Source: an uncultured Oscillospiraceae bacterium (GTDB lineage: Bacteria > Bacillota > Clostridia > Oscillospirales > Ruminococcaceae). Taken from it: 18,684 nucleotides of DNA. The notes under the pieces were generated by a model that was not told where the DNA came from, ran no database searches, and saw only the letters and a list, made by a program, of their open reading frames with translations. The translations under genes and the position numbers were made by a program. The stretch covers positions 1 through 18,684 of the forward strand of contig CAJMEU010000044.1 in the NCBI GenBank assembly GCA_905212515.1, written 5' to 3'. Within the stretch, counting starts at the first letter, position 1, and every line of letters begins with the position of its first letter. This document shows positions 6,456 through 13,893 of this stretch, piece by piece.

Positions 6456-8006
6456 ATGAAAAACATGCCCCCCGCCTACAGCAAAAAAGATCGGCGTAAA
6501 CTCACCGCCGCCCTGGTGACCATTGGGGCGGCGGGGGCCTTTTTGTGCGTCTATTACGGCGTGGGCCTGGCCCGTGCGCCGGATGGGCCCGCCCGGATTT
6601 ACCTGGCAGTTGGGCTGGGGGCGGGCCTGCTGGTGGCGGGAGGCTTCGCGGTGCTGCTTACGCAGCTTTACTGGGCCCAGCAGCACACCCTGCAGGAGCT
6701 GAACGCCGCAGCCTTTACCGACCCGGTCACCGGCGGGCCCAACAGCACCCAGTTTGAGCGGGAGGCCGCCCGGCGCGTGCGCCAGCAGCCGCCGGACACC
6801 TATGCGCTGGTCTCGCTGGATGTGGTGGGCTTCAAGGCCATCAACGAGGCTTTTGGCTCGCAGGAGGGGGACAGGCTGCTGCGGTACGGATATGACACCT
6901 TCAGCGCCTGCCTGGAGCCGGACGAATACCTGGCGCGCACCACGGCGGACCATTTCAAGCTGCTGCTGCGCAACGAACCGCCCCGGCAGCTGTACGCCCG
7001 CCTGGAGGAAATGGCCAACAAGGTGAATCGGTTCAATTGGGACCCCGGATGCAAGGATTCTTATTGGCTGCAGATCCGCGGCGGCGTCTGCGTGGTGCGA
7101 GACCCCGGGAAGAGCATCACCATCCTGCGCGACCAGGCGAACCTGGCCCGCAAAAAGGTGCAGCTGAGCGCGGGCAACCAGCTGTTCGCCTGCGAATTTT
7201 ATGCACCCAAGGACCAGCACACCATGCTGCTGGACCGGGACATTTTCAACCAATTGGACGCCGCCCTGGAGGCGGGGCGCATCCGCATGTATCTGCAGCC
7301 CAAGGTGGACCTGGCAACGGGTGAGACCCTGGGCGCGGAGGCGCTGACCCGCTGGCTGGATGAGGACGGGGCGGTGTTGTACACACCGGCCCAGTTCATC
7401 CCCGTGCTGGAACGGCACGGAACGGTGGTGAAGCTGGACGGCTATCTCTTCGAGCAGGCCTGCCGCCGGCTGCGCCGCTGGCTGGACGAAGGGCGCAGGC
7501 CCGTGCCCATTTCGGTGAACTTTTCCCGCGCGCACCTGCGCCAGCCGGACGTGCTGGGGGGATACCAGCGCGTGCAGCAGCAGTACGGCATCCCGCCCGA
7601 GCTGCTGGAGATCGAGCTGACCGAGACCATGATCGGCGAGGATATCGCCTATTTTACCCACCTGGTGCAGGCCATCCACGCCAAGGGCTTCCGCTGCGCT
7701 TTGGACGATTTTGGCAGCGGCTACTCCTCCATGACCATGCTGAAGGACGTGCCCGTGGATACGGTGAAGCTGGACCGCTCGTTCTTCCTGATGGACCAGG
7801 AGGACGCGGTGCTGTGCCGCCGCGCGTGGGACATCATTGAAAGCGTGATCGCCCTGGCGAAAAAGCTGGGCATCGCCACGGTGGCCGAGGGCATCGAGGA
7901 CCAGGCCCAGGTGCAGCGCCTGCGGGCCTGCGGGTGCGACAGCGTGCAGGGGTATATGTTTTCCAAGCCGGTGCCGCCGGAGGAATTTGAACAGAAGTAC
8001 TTATGA
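6456..8006 (+). CDS. Membrane c-di-GMP phosphodiesterase with degenerate GGDEF and intact EAL domain
   Basis: A 516-aa protein. Two predicted TM helices (about residues 16-38 and 48-68) tether it to the membrane. A GGDEF domain (about 84-240) begins TDPVTGGPN, but the signature loop has become TADHF, so cyclase activity is very unlikely and the domain may bind GTP or only regulate. The EAL domain (about 262-510) keeps the catalytic set: EAL at 295-297, SVNFSR, ELTET, DDFGSGYSS (417 onward), KLDRSF, AEGIE and QGYMFSKP. It should hydrolyse c-di-GMP to pGpG. The RBS is weak (only GAGAAAAAG before the ATG); the next in-frame ATG is 9 bases downstream. It has its own promoter and ends at a strong terminator. 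The signal sensed is unknown. Confidence 0.92.
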   Translation: MKNMPPAYSKKDRRKLTAALVTIGAAGAFLCVYYGVGLARAPDGPARIYLAVGLGAGLLVAGGFAVLLTQLYWAQQHTLQELNAAAFTDPVTGGPNSTQFEREAARRVRQQPPDTYALVSLDVVGFKAINEAFGSQEGDRLLRYGYDTFSACLEPDEYLARTTADHFKLLLRNEPPRQLYARLEEMANKVNRFNWDPGCKDSYWLQIRGGVCVVRDPGKSITILRDQANLARKKVQLSAGNQLFACEFYAPKDQHTMLLDRDIFNQLDAALEAGRIRMYLQPKVDLATGETLGAEALTRWLDEDGAVLYTPAQFIPVLERHGTVVKLDGYLFEQACRRLRRWLDEGRRPVPISVNFSRAHLRQPDVLGGYQRVQQQYGIPPELLEIELTETMIGEDIAYFTHLVQAIHAKGFRCALDDFGSGYSSMTMLKDVPVDTVKLDRSFFLMDQEDAVLCRRAWDIIESVIALAKKLGIATVAEGIEDQAQVQRLRACGCDSVQGYMFSKPVPPEEFEQKYL

Positions 8007-8011
8007 CGCGG

Positions 8012-8042
8012 AAAAGCCGGGGCCTGTAAAGCCCCGGCTTTT
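8012..8042. terminator. Bidirectional terminator
   Basis: AAAAGCCGGGGC-CTGTAAA-GCCCCGGCTTTT, with A and T runs on both sides. It serves the EAL gene on the plus strand and the small minus-strand gene ending at 8068. Confidence 0.88.
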
Positions 8043-8067
8043 GTATTTTGAAGAGGGCGGCCCGCCG

Positions 8068-8199
8068 TCAGGCGGCATCCTCACAGTTGCGGCTCCAGTC
8101 GTCATAATGCCGCTCGTAAGGGGTCTTGCGGGGGATATACACGGGCAGGTCTTCGTCTTCAAAAATACCTTTGGGCGCCAAGCCTTCCATTGCGATCAT
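8068..8199 (-). CDS. Unrecognised 43-aa acidic protein
   Basis: Starts MIAMEGLAPKGIFEDEDLPV and ends with RHYDDWSRNCEDAA. It is charged, has no TM segment or signal peptide, and has one Cys near the end. The start is the ATG at 8199 because AAAGGAG lies 9 bases upstream on the minus strand; a longer frame to 8250 has no ribosome binding site. A TATACT -10-like box lies about 30 bases upstream of the start (near 8229-8234) with a poor -35. It converges on the EAL gene and shares its terminator. No family is recognised. The good RBS, in-frame terminator and gene-free surroundings argue for a real gene. Confidence 0.65.
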   Translation of the reverse strand: MIAMEGLAPKGIFEDEDLPVYIPRKTPYERHYDDWSRNCEDAA

Positions 8200-8408
8200 C
8201 AAGAACAACTCCTTTCCTTTGATCTCAGTATAGCCCAAGCGTTGTCCCATAAATCACCCTTTTGGGAAGGGGCGGGCAAAAAAAGGGCCAGGGCGCTTTT
8301 TTCGGCTTTGCCGCCGCGCGTCCGGCCGGGAAAAGAGGCCCGGCCCGCGCCGATGCACGCCGCCGGGCCGCCCCGCATAGGCTGGGAACAGAGATGGGGG
8401 GAAGCGTG

Positions 8409-9308
8409 ATGGAACAGCGCACCAACGAGCAAGCGGCGATGCGTGTCTCTGTGATCTCCATTGTCCAAAACATTGTGCTGAGCGCGTTCAAGCTGGCGGC
8501 CGGGCTGCTTGCCCATTCGGGGGCCATGGTGTCGGATGCCGTCCACTCGGCGTCCGACGTGATGACCACCTTGGTGGTCATGGCCGGCGTGAAGCTTGCC
8601 GGCAGGGCGTCGGACAAGGAACATCCCTACGGCCACGAACGGCTGGAGTGCGTGGCGGCGATCATTCTGGCCGTCATTTTGGGGCTTACGGGCCTGGGCA
8701 TCGGCTGGGCCGGCGTGGAGAAGGTGCGGGCGGGCGCCGCCGCGCTGGCCGTGCCCGGCGGGCTGGCGCTTGCCGCGGCCGTCGTCTCCATCGCTGTGAA
8801 GGAGGCCATGTACTGGTACACGCGCGCGGCCGCAAAGAAAACCGGTTCCGGCGCGCTGATGGCCGACGCGTGGCACCATCGCTCCGACGCGCTTTCCTCC
8901 GTGGGCAGCTTCATCGGGATAGGCGGGGCCCGCATGGGACTGCCCATTCTGGACCCCATTGCCAGCGTGGTCATCTGCGCCTTTATCATCAAGGCGGCCG
9001 TGGATATTTTCAAGGACGCCGTTTCCAAAATGACCGACCGCGCCTGCGACGACGCGACCGTCGCGGCGCTGCGCGAGACCGTGCTGGCCAACGAGCAGGT
9101 GCTGCGGATCGACCTTTTGAACACGCGCGTTTTTGGGGATAAATTTTACGTGGAGCTGGAGATCGGTGCCGACGCCGGGCTGTCGCTTCCCCAGGCCCAC
9201 GAGATCGCCCAGCAGGTGCACGATGCGGTGGAACGGGATTTCACCAAGGCCAAGCACTGCATGGTCCATGTGAACCCCGCGGAAAAAAGCAGGGATGCCA
9301 AGGCGTGA
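8409..9308 (+). CDS. Cation diffusion facilitator (CDF) family efflux transporter
   Basis: A 299-aa protein with six predicted TM segments, then a cytoplasmic C-terminal domain (about residues 215-290, ending HCMVHVNP). CDF proteins exchange Zn2+, Mn2+, Fe2+, Co2+ or Cd2+ for protons to expel the metal. The transport-site pairs are HxxxD in TM2 (SDAVHSASD) and HxxxD in TM5 (ADAWHHRSDALSS), the pattern usual for Zn2+-type rather than Mn2+-type members; ion choice cannot be settled by eye. The start is the ATG at 8409, with a GGGGGGAAG run just upstream; an in-frame ATG at 8394 has a poorer site. No clear promoter was seen in 8251-8400. It ends at a strong bidirectional terminator. Confidence 0.93.
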   Translation: MEQRTNEQAAMRVSVISIVQNIVLSAFKLAAGLLAHSGAMVSDAVHSASDVMTTLVVMAGVKLAGRASDKEHPYGHERLECVAAIILAVILGLTGLGIGWAGVEKVRAGAAALAVPGGLALAAAVVSIAVKEAMYWYTRAAAKKTGSGALMADAWHHRSDALSSVGSFIGIGGARMGLPILDPIASVVICAFIIKAAVDIFKDAVSKMTDRACDDATVAALRETVLANEQVLRIDLLNTRVFGDKFYVELEIGADAGLSLPQAHEIAQQVHDAVERDFTKAKHCMVHVNPAEKSRDAKA

Positions 9309-9360
9309 CGCGCGCCGGCGGGGCCAGGCGTACCAGGGGCGTTTTCAATCAGGGCGCGAA

Positions 9361-9401
9361 AAAACAGGAGGGCCAACCTGCGTTGGCCCTCCTGTTTTTT
9401 T
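9361..9401. terminator. Bidirectional terminator between CDF and WYL genes
   Basis: ACAGGAGGGCCAAC with its full complement around a 4-6 base loop, flanked by four A and seven T. It lies between convergent genes. Confidence 0.92.
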
Positions 9402-9408
9402 GTGGGAT

Positions 9409-10365
9409 TCAGTACTGCGCGGCCACGGCGTCCGGCGCTTCCACCTTTGCCTCGGCGCCAAAGCTGGCGGCCCAGCCCAGGAACTGGGGGCTGACCACCG
9501 CCTGGAAGTGGGCGGTGAAGGTGTCGCTGTCCGGGTGGGGCACCATGGCCACGTCCTTGCCGAAGCGGTCGATGACCACGCCGGCCAGGCGGCTTTTAAA
9601 GCGCATGGTGATATCCTGCGCCTGTCCGCCGAACATGCCGAACGTGCGGCGGGTATAGGCGGCCATGTCCAGGCCGGCGGCAGCCTCCTTGCCCAGGCGG
9701 GGCTGGTCGGTGACGGCCAGGCGGGACATCTTGTCGGCCCGGTAGTGCTTGATGGCCCCGGCCTCGCCGTCCCAGGCCACCAGGTAGTAGTTCTCGTCGT
9801 CCCACACCAGGGCGTAGGGGCTCACCTGGTACACCTTGCCGCCGTGGCGGTAGCGATGCTTTTTCTCCATGGTCCATTCGCCGTATAAAAACTGCACCTG
9901 CCGGTCGGCCGAGATGGCGGCGTGGATGGTGTCGATGGTGTAGTAGATGCTCTCGTTCATGCTTTTCACGCGGCCGGCCACGTAGACCTGCCGCTGAAGG
10001 CTTTGGGCCTCGTATTTGCTGCACAGGGCCTCCAGCTTTTTGATCAGTTCCCGGCTTTTTTTCTCGCTGAGCGCCTTGGAGGACTGCACCGCGTCCACCA
10101 GCAGTTTCAGTTCCGCCAGCTCAAAGGGGCGCGAGGCCAGGGCGTACAGCCACTGGCCGCCCTTTTTGTAGCGGAGGATGTCTACCCCGTGGTCCCGCAG
10201 GGTGTTGAGGTCGTCGTACAGGCTTTTGCGCTCGGCCTGCACGCCCTGGCTTTCCAGCCGGGCGATGATCTCCGCCAGGCCGATCCCGTGCTCGGCGTCC
10301 GTCTCCCGGGCGAGGATCTCCTGCAGCAAGATCAGCTTTAATTTCTGCCCTTCCCGTCTGGCCAT
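9409..10365 (-). CDS. WYL-domain transcriptional regulator (HTH_11/DeoR-type + WYL)
   Basis: A 318-aa protein. An N-terminal winged helix-turn-helix (about residues 5-65, KLKLILLQEILARETDAEHG then ERKSLYDDLNTLRDHG) is followed by a helical linker and a WYL domain (about 140-215), with the family core written NYYLVAWD and HYRADKMS, then the C-terminal WCX extension. WYL proteins bind DNA and sense small ligands, often nucleotides or nucleic acid; the ligand here is unknown. The start is the ATG at 10365, whose A is the last base of the gluQ stop codon (TGATG); AGGTGG lies a few bases upstream. It is probably co-translated with gluQ. Confidence 0.9.
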   Translation of the reverse strand: MARREGQKLKLILLQEILARETDAEHGIGLAEIIARLESQGVQAERKSLYDDLNTLRDHGVDILRYKKGGQWLYALASRPFELAELKLLVDAVQSSKALSEKKSRELIKKLEALCSKYEAQSLQRQVYVAGRVKSMNESIYYTIDTIHAAISADRQVQFLYGEWTMEKKHRYRHGGKVYQVSPYALVWDDENYYLVAWDGEAGAIKHYRADKMSRLAVTDQPRLGKEAAAGLDMAAYTRRTFGMFGGQAQDITMRFKSRLAGVVIDRFGKDVAMVPHPDSDTFTAHFQAVVSPQFLGWAASFGAEAKVEAPDAVAAQY

Positions 10366-11339
10366 CAGGCCCACCTGCTTTCGTCGATGATGATATCACT
10401 TGTTGTAATATTGCCCCATGAAAATACATTTAGTAATTCCCGGGGCCACGCCTCGGCGCCGGAAGGCGCCAGGCCGGCCGCGGCGGCCAGGCGGCCCACC
10501 AGGGCCGGGGCCGTGTAGCGGGCGCGCAAAGCGCCCAGGTCCAGGCTTCGCTCCCGCTTGGACAGGCGCTGGCCCGCCGGGTTCACCAGCAGGGGGATGT
10601 GCCGGTAGGCGGGCTGGGGCAGGCCCAGCAGGCGCTGCAGGTAGATCTGGCGCGGGGTGCTGGCCAAAAGGTCGCGCCCGCGCACCACTTCCGTCACGCC
10701 CATGCGGCCGTCGTCCACCACCACGGCCAGCTGGTAGGCGAACACGCCGTCCGCCCGGCGCAGCACAAAATCGCCGCAGTCCCGGGCCAGATTTTGGCAT
10801 TGGGGCCCCAGGTGGCCGTCGGTGAAGCAGATGGTCTCGTCCGGCACGGCGATGCGCAGGGCGGCGGCGCGCCCCGCGGCCGCGCGGGCCGCGCGCTGGG
10901 CGTCCGTCAGCGCCCGGCAGGTGCCGGGGTACACGGCTGTGCCGTCGCCGGCGTGGGGCGCGCTGGCCGCGTGCAGCTGGGCGCGGGTGCACCAGCAGGG
11001 GTACAGGGGGGCCGCCTGGGCCAGCCGCTCCAGCGCGGCGGCGTAAAAGGGGGCGCATTGGCTTTGGAAATAGGGGCCGCGGCCGTCCGCCGGGCACAAG
11101 GCGCCGCCCTCCGGCGCCGGGCCCTCGTCCCAGTCCAGGCCCAGCCAGAGCAGGTCCTCCAGCAATTGGCGGGTGTATGCGGGTTTGCAGCGGGCCGGGT
11201 CCAAATCCTCGATGCGCAGCACCACGCGGCCGCCCTGACTGCGGGCCGACAGCCAGGCCACCAGGGCGCACAATACGTTGCCCAGGTGCATGCGGCCGGA
11301 GGGGGCGGGCGCGAAGCGGCCCACCACGGGCTCAGCCAT
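10365..11339 (-). CDS. gluQ: Glutamyl-Q tRNA(Asp) synthetase
   Basis: A 324-aa GluRS paralogue without the anticodon-binding domain. It attaches glutamate to queuosine at position 34 of tRNA-Asp. Visible features: the class I HIGH-type motif (PAPSGRMHLGN, residues 11-21), the KMSKS-type motif (RLSKRERS), and the zinc-site pattern CWC...YPGTC. Both catalytic motifs are intact. The start is the ATG at 11339, which overlaps the nitroreductase stop by 8 bases and has GAAGG 5 bases upstream; a start 8 codons earlier (11363) is possible. The last 20 or so codons are A+T-rich (after ELLNVFSWGN), unlike the rest of the gene, and run to a 1-base overlap with the WYL gene. This tail may be former intergenic DNA. 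Confidence 0.93.
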   Translation of the reverse strand: MAEPVVGRFAPAPSGRMHLGNVLCALVAWLSARSQGGRVVLRIEDLDPARCKPAYTRQLLEDLLWLGLDWDEGPAPEGGALCPADGRGPYFQSQCAPFYAAALERLAQAAPLYPCWCTRAQLHAASAPHAGDGTAVYPGTCRALTDAQRAARAAAGRAAALRIAVPDETICFTDGHLGPQCQNLARDCGDFVLRRADGVFAYQLAVVVDDGRMGVTEVVRGRDLLASTPRQIYLQRLLGLPQPAYRHIPLLVNPAGQRLSKRERSLDLGALRARYTAPALVGRLAAAAGLAPSGAEAWPRELLNVFSWGNITTSDIIIDESRWA

Positions 11340-12099
11340 GGCGGCCTTCGCCTTCCGGGGCAAAATCCGCCAGATAGCCCGCGGCCGAGCGGCTCATCTC
11401 CCGGGAAAAATCGCTGTTGAATTTGCGCGCGCAGAAGGCCTGCAGCCAGCCCGTGTAGTCGGTGGAGGCCCGGGCGGCCGGGCCCTCGCGGCGGGCCAGG
11501 GCGTCGGCAAAGGCCTCGGGCGGAAGGGCGCGGTAGGTGTTTTCACACACCACGTCCTCGGGGGCGAAGCGGGGCGGCTTGGGCCGCTGCTTTTGCTGGG
11601 CCGTGGGATGGCCGATCACCAGCATGGCCACCGGGAACACACAGGGGGGCAGGGCCAGCAAAGCGCGCATCTGTTCGCGGTTTTCCAGCACGTCGCCGAT
11701 GTAGCAGCTGCCCAGGCCCAGGCTTTCGGCGGCCGTCACCGCGTTTTGGGCCGCGATGCAGGCGTCGGCCATGGCCAGCAGCGCGTCGCCCAGGCCCTGG
11801 GGCCGGGGCGCGCAGCCCGCGGCCCCATAGGCGCGGTGCCAGCGGGTGCCGTCGGCCAGGAACACCAGCACCAGCGGCGCGGCGGCGATAAAGGGCTGAT
11901 GGTCGCACAGCTGGGCCAGCCGCTGCTTTTTCTCCCCGTCGGTGATGTCCAGGATGGTGTACAGCGTTTGGTTGCCGGCGGTGGGCGCCTGCAGGGCGGC
12001 CTGCAAAATGGCGCGCCGCTGGACGGGGGACACGGGCTCGGGCGTGAACGCGCGCACGGATCGGCGGGCCGCCAGGGCGGCCAGAATGTCGTTGGTCAT
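11332..12099 (-). CDS. NfsA/FRP-type nitroreductase (FMN)
   Basis: A 255-aa protein of the nitroreductase fold. The FMN phosphate-binding N-terminus is RRSVRAF (residues 12-18), followed by APTAGNQTLY (about 38-47) and the GLGSCYIGDVLEN segment (about 130). The length and the C-terminal extension after FAPEDVV fit the NfsA/flavin reductase P branch, which uses NAD(P)H to reduce nitro compounds, quinones or flavins; the natural substrate is unknown. The start is the ATG at 12099 with GGAAAGG upstream at good spacing, rather than the ATG 9 bases earlier. Its stop overlaps the gluQ start by 8 bases, so the two are likely translationally coupled. Confidence 0.9.
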   Translation of the reverse strand: MTNDILAALAARRSVRAFTPEPVSPVQRRAILQAALQAPTAGNQTLYTILDITDGEKKQRLAQLCDHQPFIAAAPLVLVFLADGTRWHRAYGAAGCAPRPQGLGDALLAMADACIAAQNAVTAAESLGLGSCYIGDVLENREQMRALLALPPCVFPVAMLVIGHPTAQQKQRPKPPRFAPEDVVCENTYRALPPEAFADALARREGPAARASTDYTGWLQAFCARKFNSDFSREMSRSAAGYLADFAPEGEGRHG

Positions 12100-12126
12100 G
12101 GGGAACATCCTTTCCGGATAAAAGTG

Positions 12127-12146
12127 AAAAAGCCCGCAGGGCGGGC
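12127..12146 (-). terminator. Terminator between GNAT gene and nitroreductase gene
   Basis: On the minus strand GCCCGC-CCT-GCGGGC followed by TTTTT. The stem is only 6 bp, so it may be partial and allow read-through into the three coupled genes, for which no separate clear promoter was seen. Confidence 0.6.
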
Positions 12147-12148
12147 GG

Positions 12149-12751
12149 TCAAAACGGGCGGATCATCGCGCCTGCGCGGGCCAGGTAGTCCTGTACCAGC
12201 TGCGGGTCCAGCGCGGAAAAGGGCACCGGGGGCAGGGGCTGGGCCGGCAGAGGGCGCAGGGGCACAAAGAAATAGGACAGCCCCACCCATTGGCCCAGCT
12301 TATAGCCGGCGCCGGGCAGGCGGGCGATCTCGCGAAAGCCCATGGCCTGGTGGAAGGCGGCGCTGCCGGGGTTGGGGTGGGTGATCAGCGCATAGCAGTT
12401 GCAGTAGCCCTGCTGGGCCAGCAGGGCCAGCAGCGCGGCGTACAGCGCCTTGCCCACCCGGTGGCGGTGGGCGTCGGCGGCCAGATAGATGGAGACCTCC
12501 GCGTCCCAGGCATAGCCGTCCCGCTCGGCCAAGCGGCCGGCGTAGGCATAACCCAGAAGTGCGCCGTCCAGTTCCGCCGCCAGCCAGGGGAAACCGGCGG
12601 CCAGGTGCTGGTCCAGCCGGCGGGCCATTTCCACCCGGCCGGGCACGCGCGTCTCCCAGGAGACGGTGGTCCCTTGTACATAAGGGGCATATACCGAGGC
12701 CATACGGCCCGCGTCGCCCCGCCTGGCCGGGCGCAGGATCACGCTGCCCAA
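12149..12751 (-). CDS. GNAT N-acetyltransferase, phosphinothricin acetyltransferase-like
   Basis: A 200-aa protein. It opens VILRPARRGDAGRMASVYAPYV, has TVSWETRVP, an acetyl-CoA P-loop region (AADAHRHRVGKALYAALLALL) and ALITHPNPGSAAFHQAMGF followed by GYKLGQWVG, all as in the PAT/Bar/YncA branch. These enzymes acetylate amino groups of small molecules such as methionine derivatives or phosphinothricin; the real substrate is not known. The open frame runs back to 12847, but a promoter (TTCCCA-17-TATAAT, 12837 to 12809) lies inside that region. The start is therefore downstream: the TTG at 12751 with AGGTGG 5 bases before it, or the GTG at 12742. The C-terminal 35 or so residues (Pro-rich, then LVQDYLARAGAMIRPF) extend beyond the usual domain. 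Confidence 0.87.
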   Translation of the reverse strand: MGSVILRPARRGDAGRMASVYAPYVQGTTVSWETRVPGRVEMARRLDQHLAAGFPWLAAELDGALLGYAYAGRLAERDGYAWDAEVSIYLAADAHRHRVGKALYAALLALLAQQGYCNCYALITHPNPGSAAFHQAMGFREIARLPGAGYKLGQWVGLSYFFVPLRPLPAQPLPPVPFSALDPQLVQDYLARAGAMIRPF

Positions 12752-12808
12752 GAGACCCACCTCACATTCTGTTTCCCTGTTCAAACAAACGGCCGTTCTT
12801 TTCTTTTG

Positions 12809-12837
12809 ATTATAAAAGGATTTTACGCGGATGGGAA
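12809..12837 (-). promoter_or_regulatory. Promoter of the GNAT gene
   Basis: Minus strand TTCCCA (12837-12832), 17-bp spacer, perfect TATAAT (12814-12809). It lies inside the longest open frame and so argues for the shorter GNAT start. Confidence 0.65.
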
Positions 12838-12870
12838 CGGTCTGCACGAAAAAAACCGGGATTTTTAAAT

Positions 12871-12888
12871 CAAAAATTTAAATTTTTG
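12871..12888. other. Perfect 18-bp palindrome between divergent promoters
   Basis: CAAAAATTTAAATTTTTG is its own reverse complement. It sits about 34 bases upstream of both the GNAT promoter -35 and the plsC promoter -35, a natural place for a shared operator, though an AT-rich chance palindrome is possible. CCCGGG-type bases flank it (ACCGGGA before, GCCCGGGC after). Confidence 0.45.
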
Positions 12889-12921
12889 CCCGGGCGGTTT
12901 TGTGAAATCCCGTTTGGCGGC

Positions 12922-12950
12922 TGTACAAACGGGCCTGTTTGCGGTATGAT
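12922..12950 (+). promoter_or_regulatory. Candidate promoter of the plsC operon
   Basis: TGTACA (12922-12927), 17-bp spacer, TATGAT (12945-12950). Transcription would begin near 12957, at the very left end of the MITE-like element, so that the whole element is in the 5' UTR. Confidence 0.55.
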
Positions 12951-12953
12951 AAA

Positions 12954-13142
12954 TAACATTGGTGTATACGGGAAACAGCGGTTTTCAACTGCGTGGCAGT
13001 CCGGTCTGCCAGCAGACGCCGGGCGCGTTTTATGTGCGGCGAGAGCCGCAGGGTGACGGCTGACGCCAGCCGAGCCCGAGAACGCAGCCAGCGCCCGCCT
13101 GTGACGCCGCTTGGGCGCTGTTGCCCTTGTACACCGACGCTA
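12954..13142. repeat. MITE-like element, copy 2 (complete)
   Basis: About 189 bp with 27-bp terminal inverted repeats agreeing at 21 positions. The left end reads TAACATTGGTGTATACGGG, and the right end in reverse complement reads TAGCGTCGGTGTACAAGGG, both continuing to AACAGCG. Both ends carry TA, as expected for TA-targeting IS630/Tc1-type elements. Inside are a TGCGGC-GAGA-GCCGCA hairpin and a GTCTG/CAGAC hairpin. About 45 inner bases match copy 1 at 7-52 in reverse. No transposase gene is present, so any movement would be in trans. Confidence 0.78.
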
Positions 13143-13150
13143 AGATCATC

Positions 13151-13891
13151 ATGAAAGAAGTGTGTGCGGTGGCATTGCTGAGAACGATCGTCTGGTTCCT
13201 TTATTTCTTCGGGGCGCTGGTGGCGCTGATCCCCAAAATGCGCACGGCGCAGCGCAAGAAAGAGGCCGGCGATGCGGACGCCAAGGCCTACATCGACAAG
13301 TACGTGTGCCAATGGGCGGGCACGCTGGTGAAACTGGCCGGCGTCACCGTGACGGTGCGCGGCCGGGAGAACATCCCGGCCGGCCGGGCGGCGGTGTTCA
13401 CGCCCAACCATCAGGGCGATTACGACATCCCCCTGATGCTGCTGTACCTGGACGAGCCCCACGGCCTGGTGGCCAAGGTGGAGACGAAGAAGATCCCCCT
13501 GGTGCGCACCTGGATGGAGCTGCTGGACTGCGTGTTCATCGACCGCGACAGCCCCCGCAAGGCCATGGAAGCCATGCGCCAGGCGCAGACGATGCTGGAA
13601 CAGGGCAAGAGCATGGTGGTGTTCCCCGAGGGCACCCGCAGCAGGGGCGACCAGATGAATGAATTCAAGGCTGGCGCTTTCCGCATGGCCTGCAAGGCCG
13701 GCGCGCCCGTGGTGCCGGTGGCCATTGACGGCAGCTATAAGATCATGGAGGCCTGCCACATTTTGATGAAACCGGCCCACGTGACCATCACCATCCTGCC
13801 GCCCATCGAGACGGCCGGTATGGACCGCGCTGCCCAGCACGCCCTGGGCGAAGAGACGGCGGCGCGCATCGCCCAAGCGAAAGGACACTGA
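13151..13891 (+). CDS. plsC: 1-acyl-sn-glycerol-3-phosphate acyltransferase (PlsC/LPLAT family)
   Basis: A 246-aa membrane enzyme that acylates lysophosphatidic acid to phosphatidic acid in phospholipid synthesis. All motifs are present: NHxxxxD (NHQGDYD, His87 and Asp92), FPEGTRS (158-164) and VPVAIDGSYKIM. The N-terminal hydrophobic segment (about residues 7-28) anchors it to the inner leaflet. The first ATG is at 13151, only 8 bases after the end of the MITE-like element, and no Shine-Dalgarno precedes it; GTG at 13169 or TTG at 13175, after AAAGAAG, are alternatives. It is the first gene of a five-gene operon. The open frame extends into the element, but that part is not judged coding. 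Confidence 0.92.
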   Translation: MKEVCAVALLRTIVWFLYFFGALVALIPKMRTAQRKKEAGDADAKAYIDKYVCQWAGTLVKLAGVTVTVRGRENIPAGRAAVFTPNHQGDYDIPLMLLYLDEPHGLVAKVETKKIPLVRTWMELLDCVFIDRDSPRKAMEAMRQAQTMLEQGKSMVVFPEGTRSRGDQMNEFKAGAFRMACKAGAPVVPVAIDGSYKIMEACHILMKPAHVTITILPPIETAGMDRAAQHALGEETAARIAQAKGH

Positions 13892-13893
13892 AG

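Noticed and set aside
4955..6466. Long minus-strand ORF (503 aa) opposite asnS
   Set aside because: Shadow frame; AsnRS motifs are unambiguous on the plus strand.
8199..9269. Minus-strand ORF (356 aa) opposite the CDF gene
   Set aside because: Composition and lack of motifs mark it as antisense shadow; the CDF protein is clear.
10599..12384. Two long plus-strand ORFs opposite gluQ and the nitroreductase gene
   Set aside because: Gly/Ala/Arg/Gln-rich shadows with no RBS; minus-strand genes carry intact family motifs.
12752..12847. N-terminal 32-codon extension of the GNAT protein
   Set aside because: A TTCCCA-17-TATAAT promoter lies inside it, and the family N-terminus starts at VILRPA.
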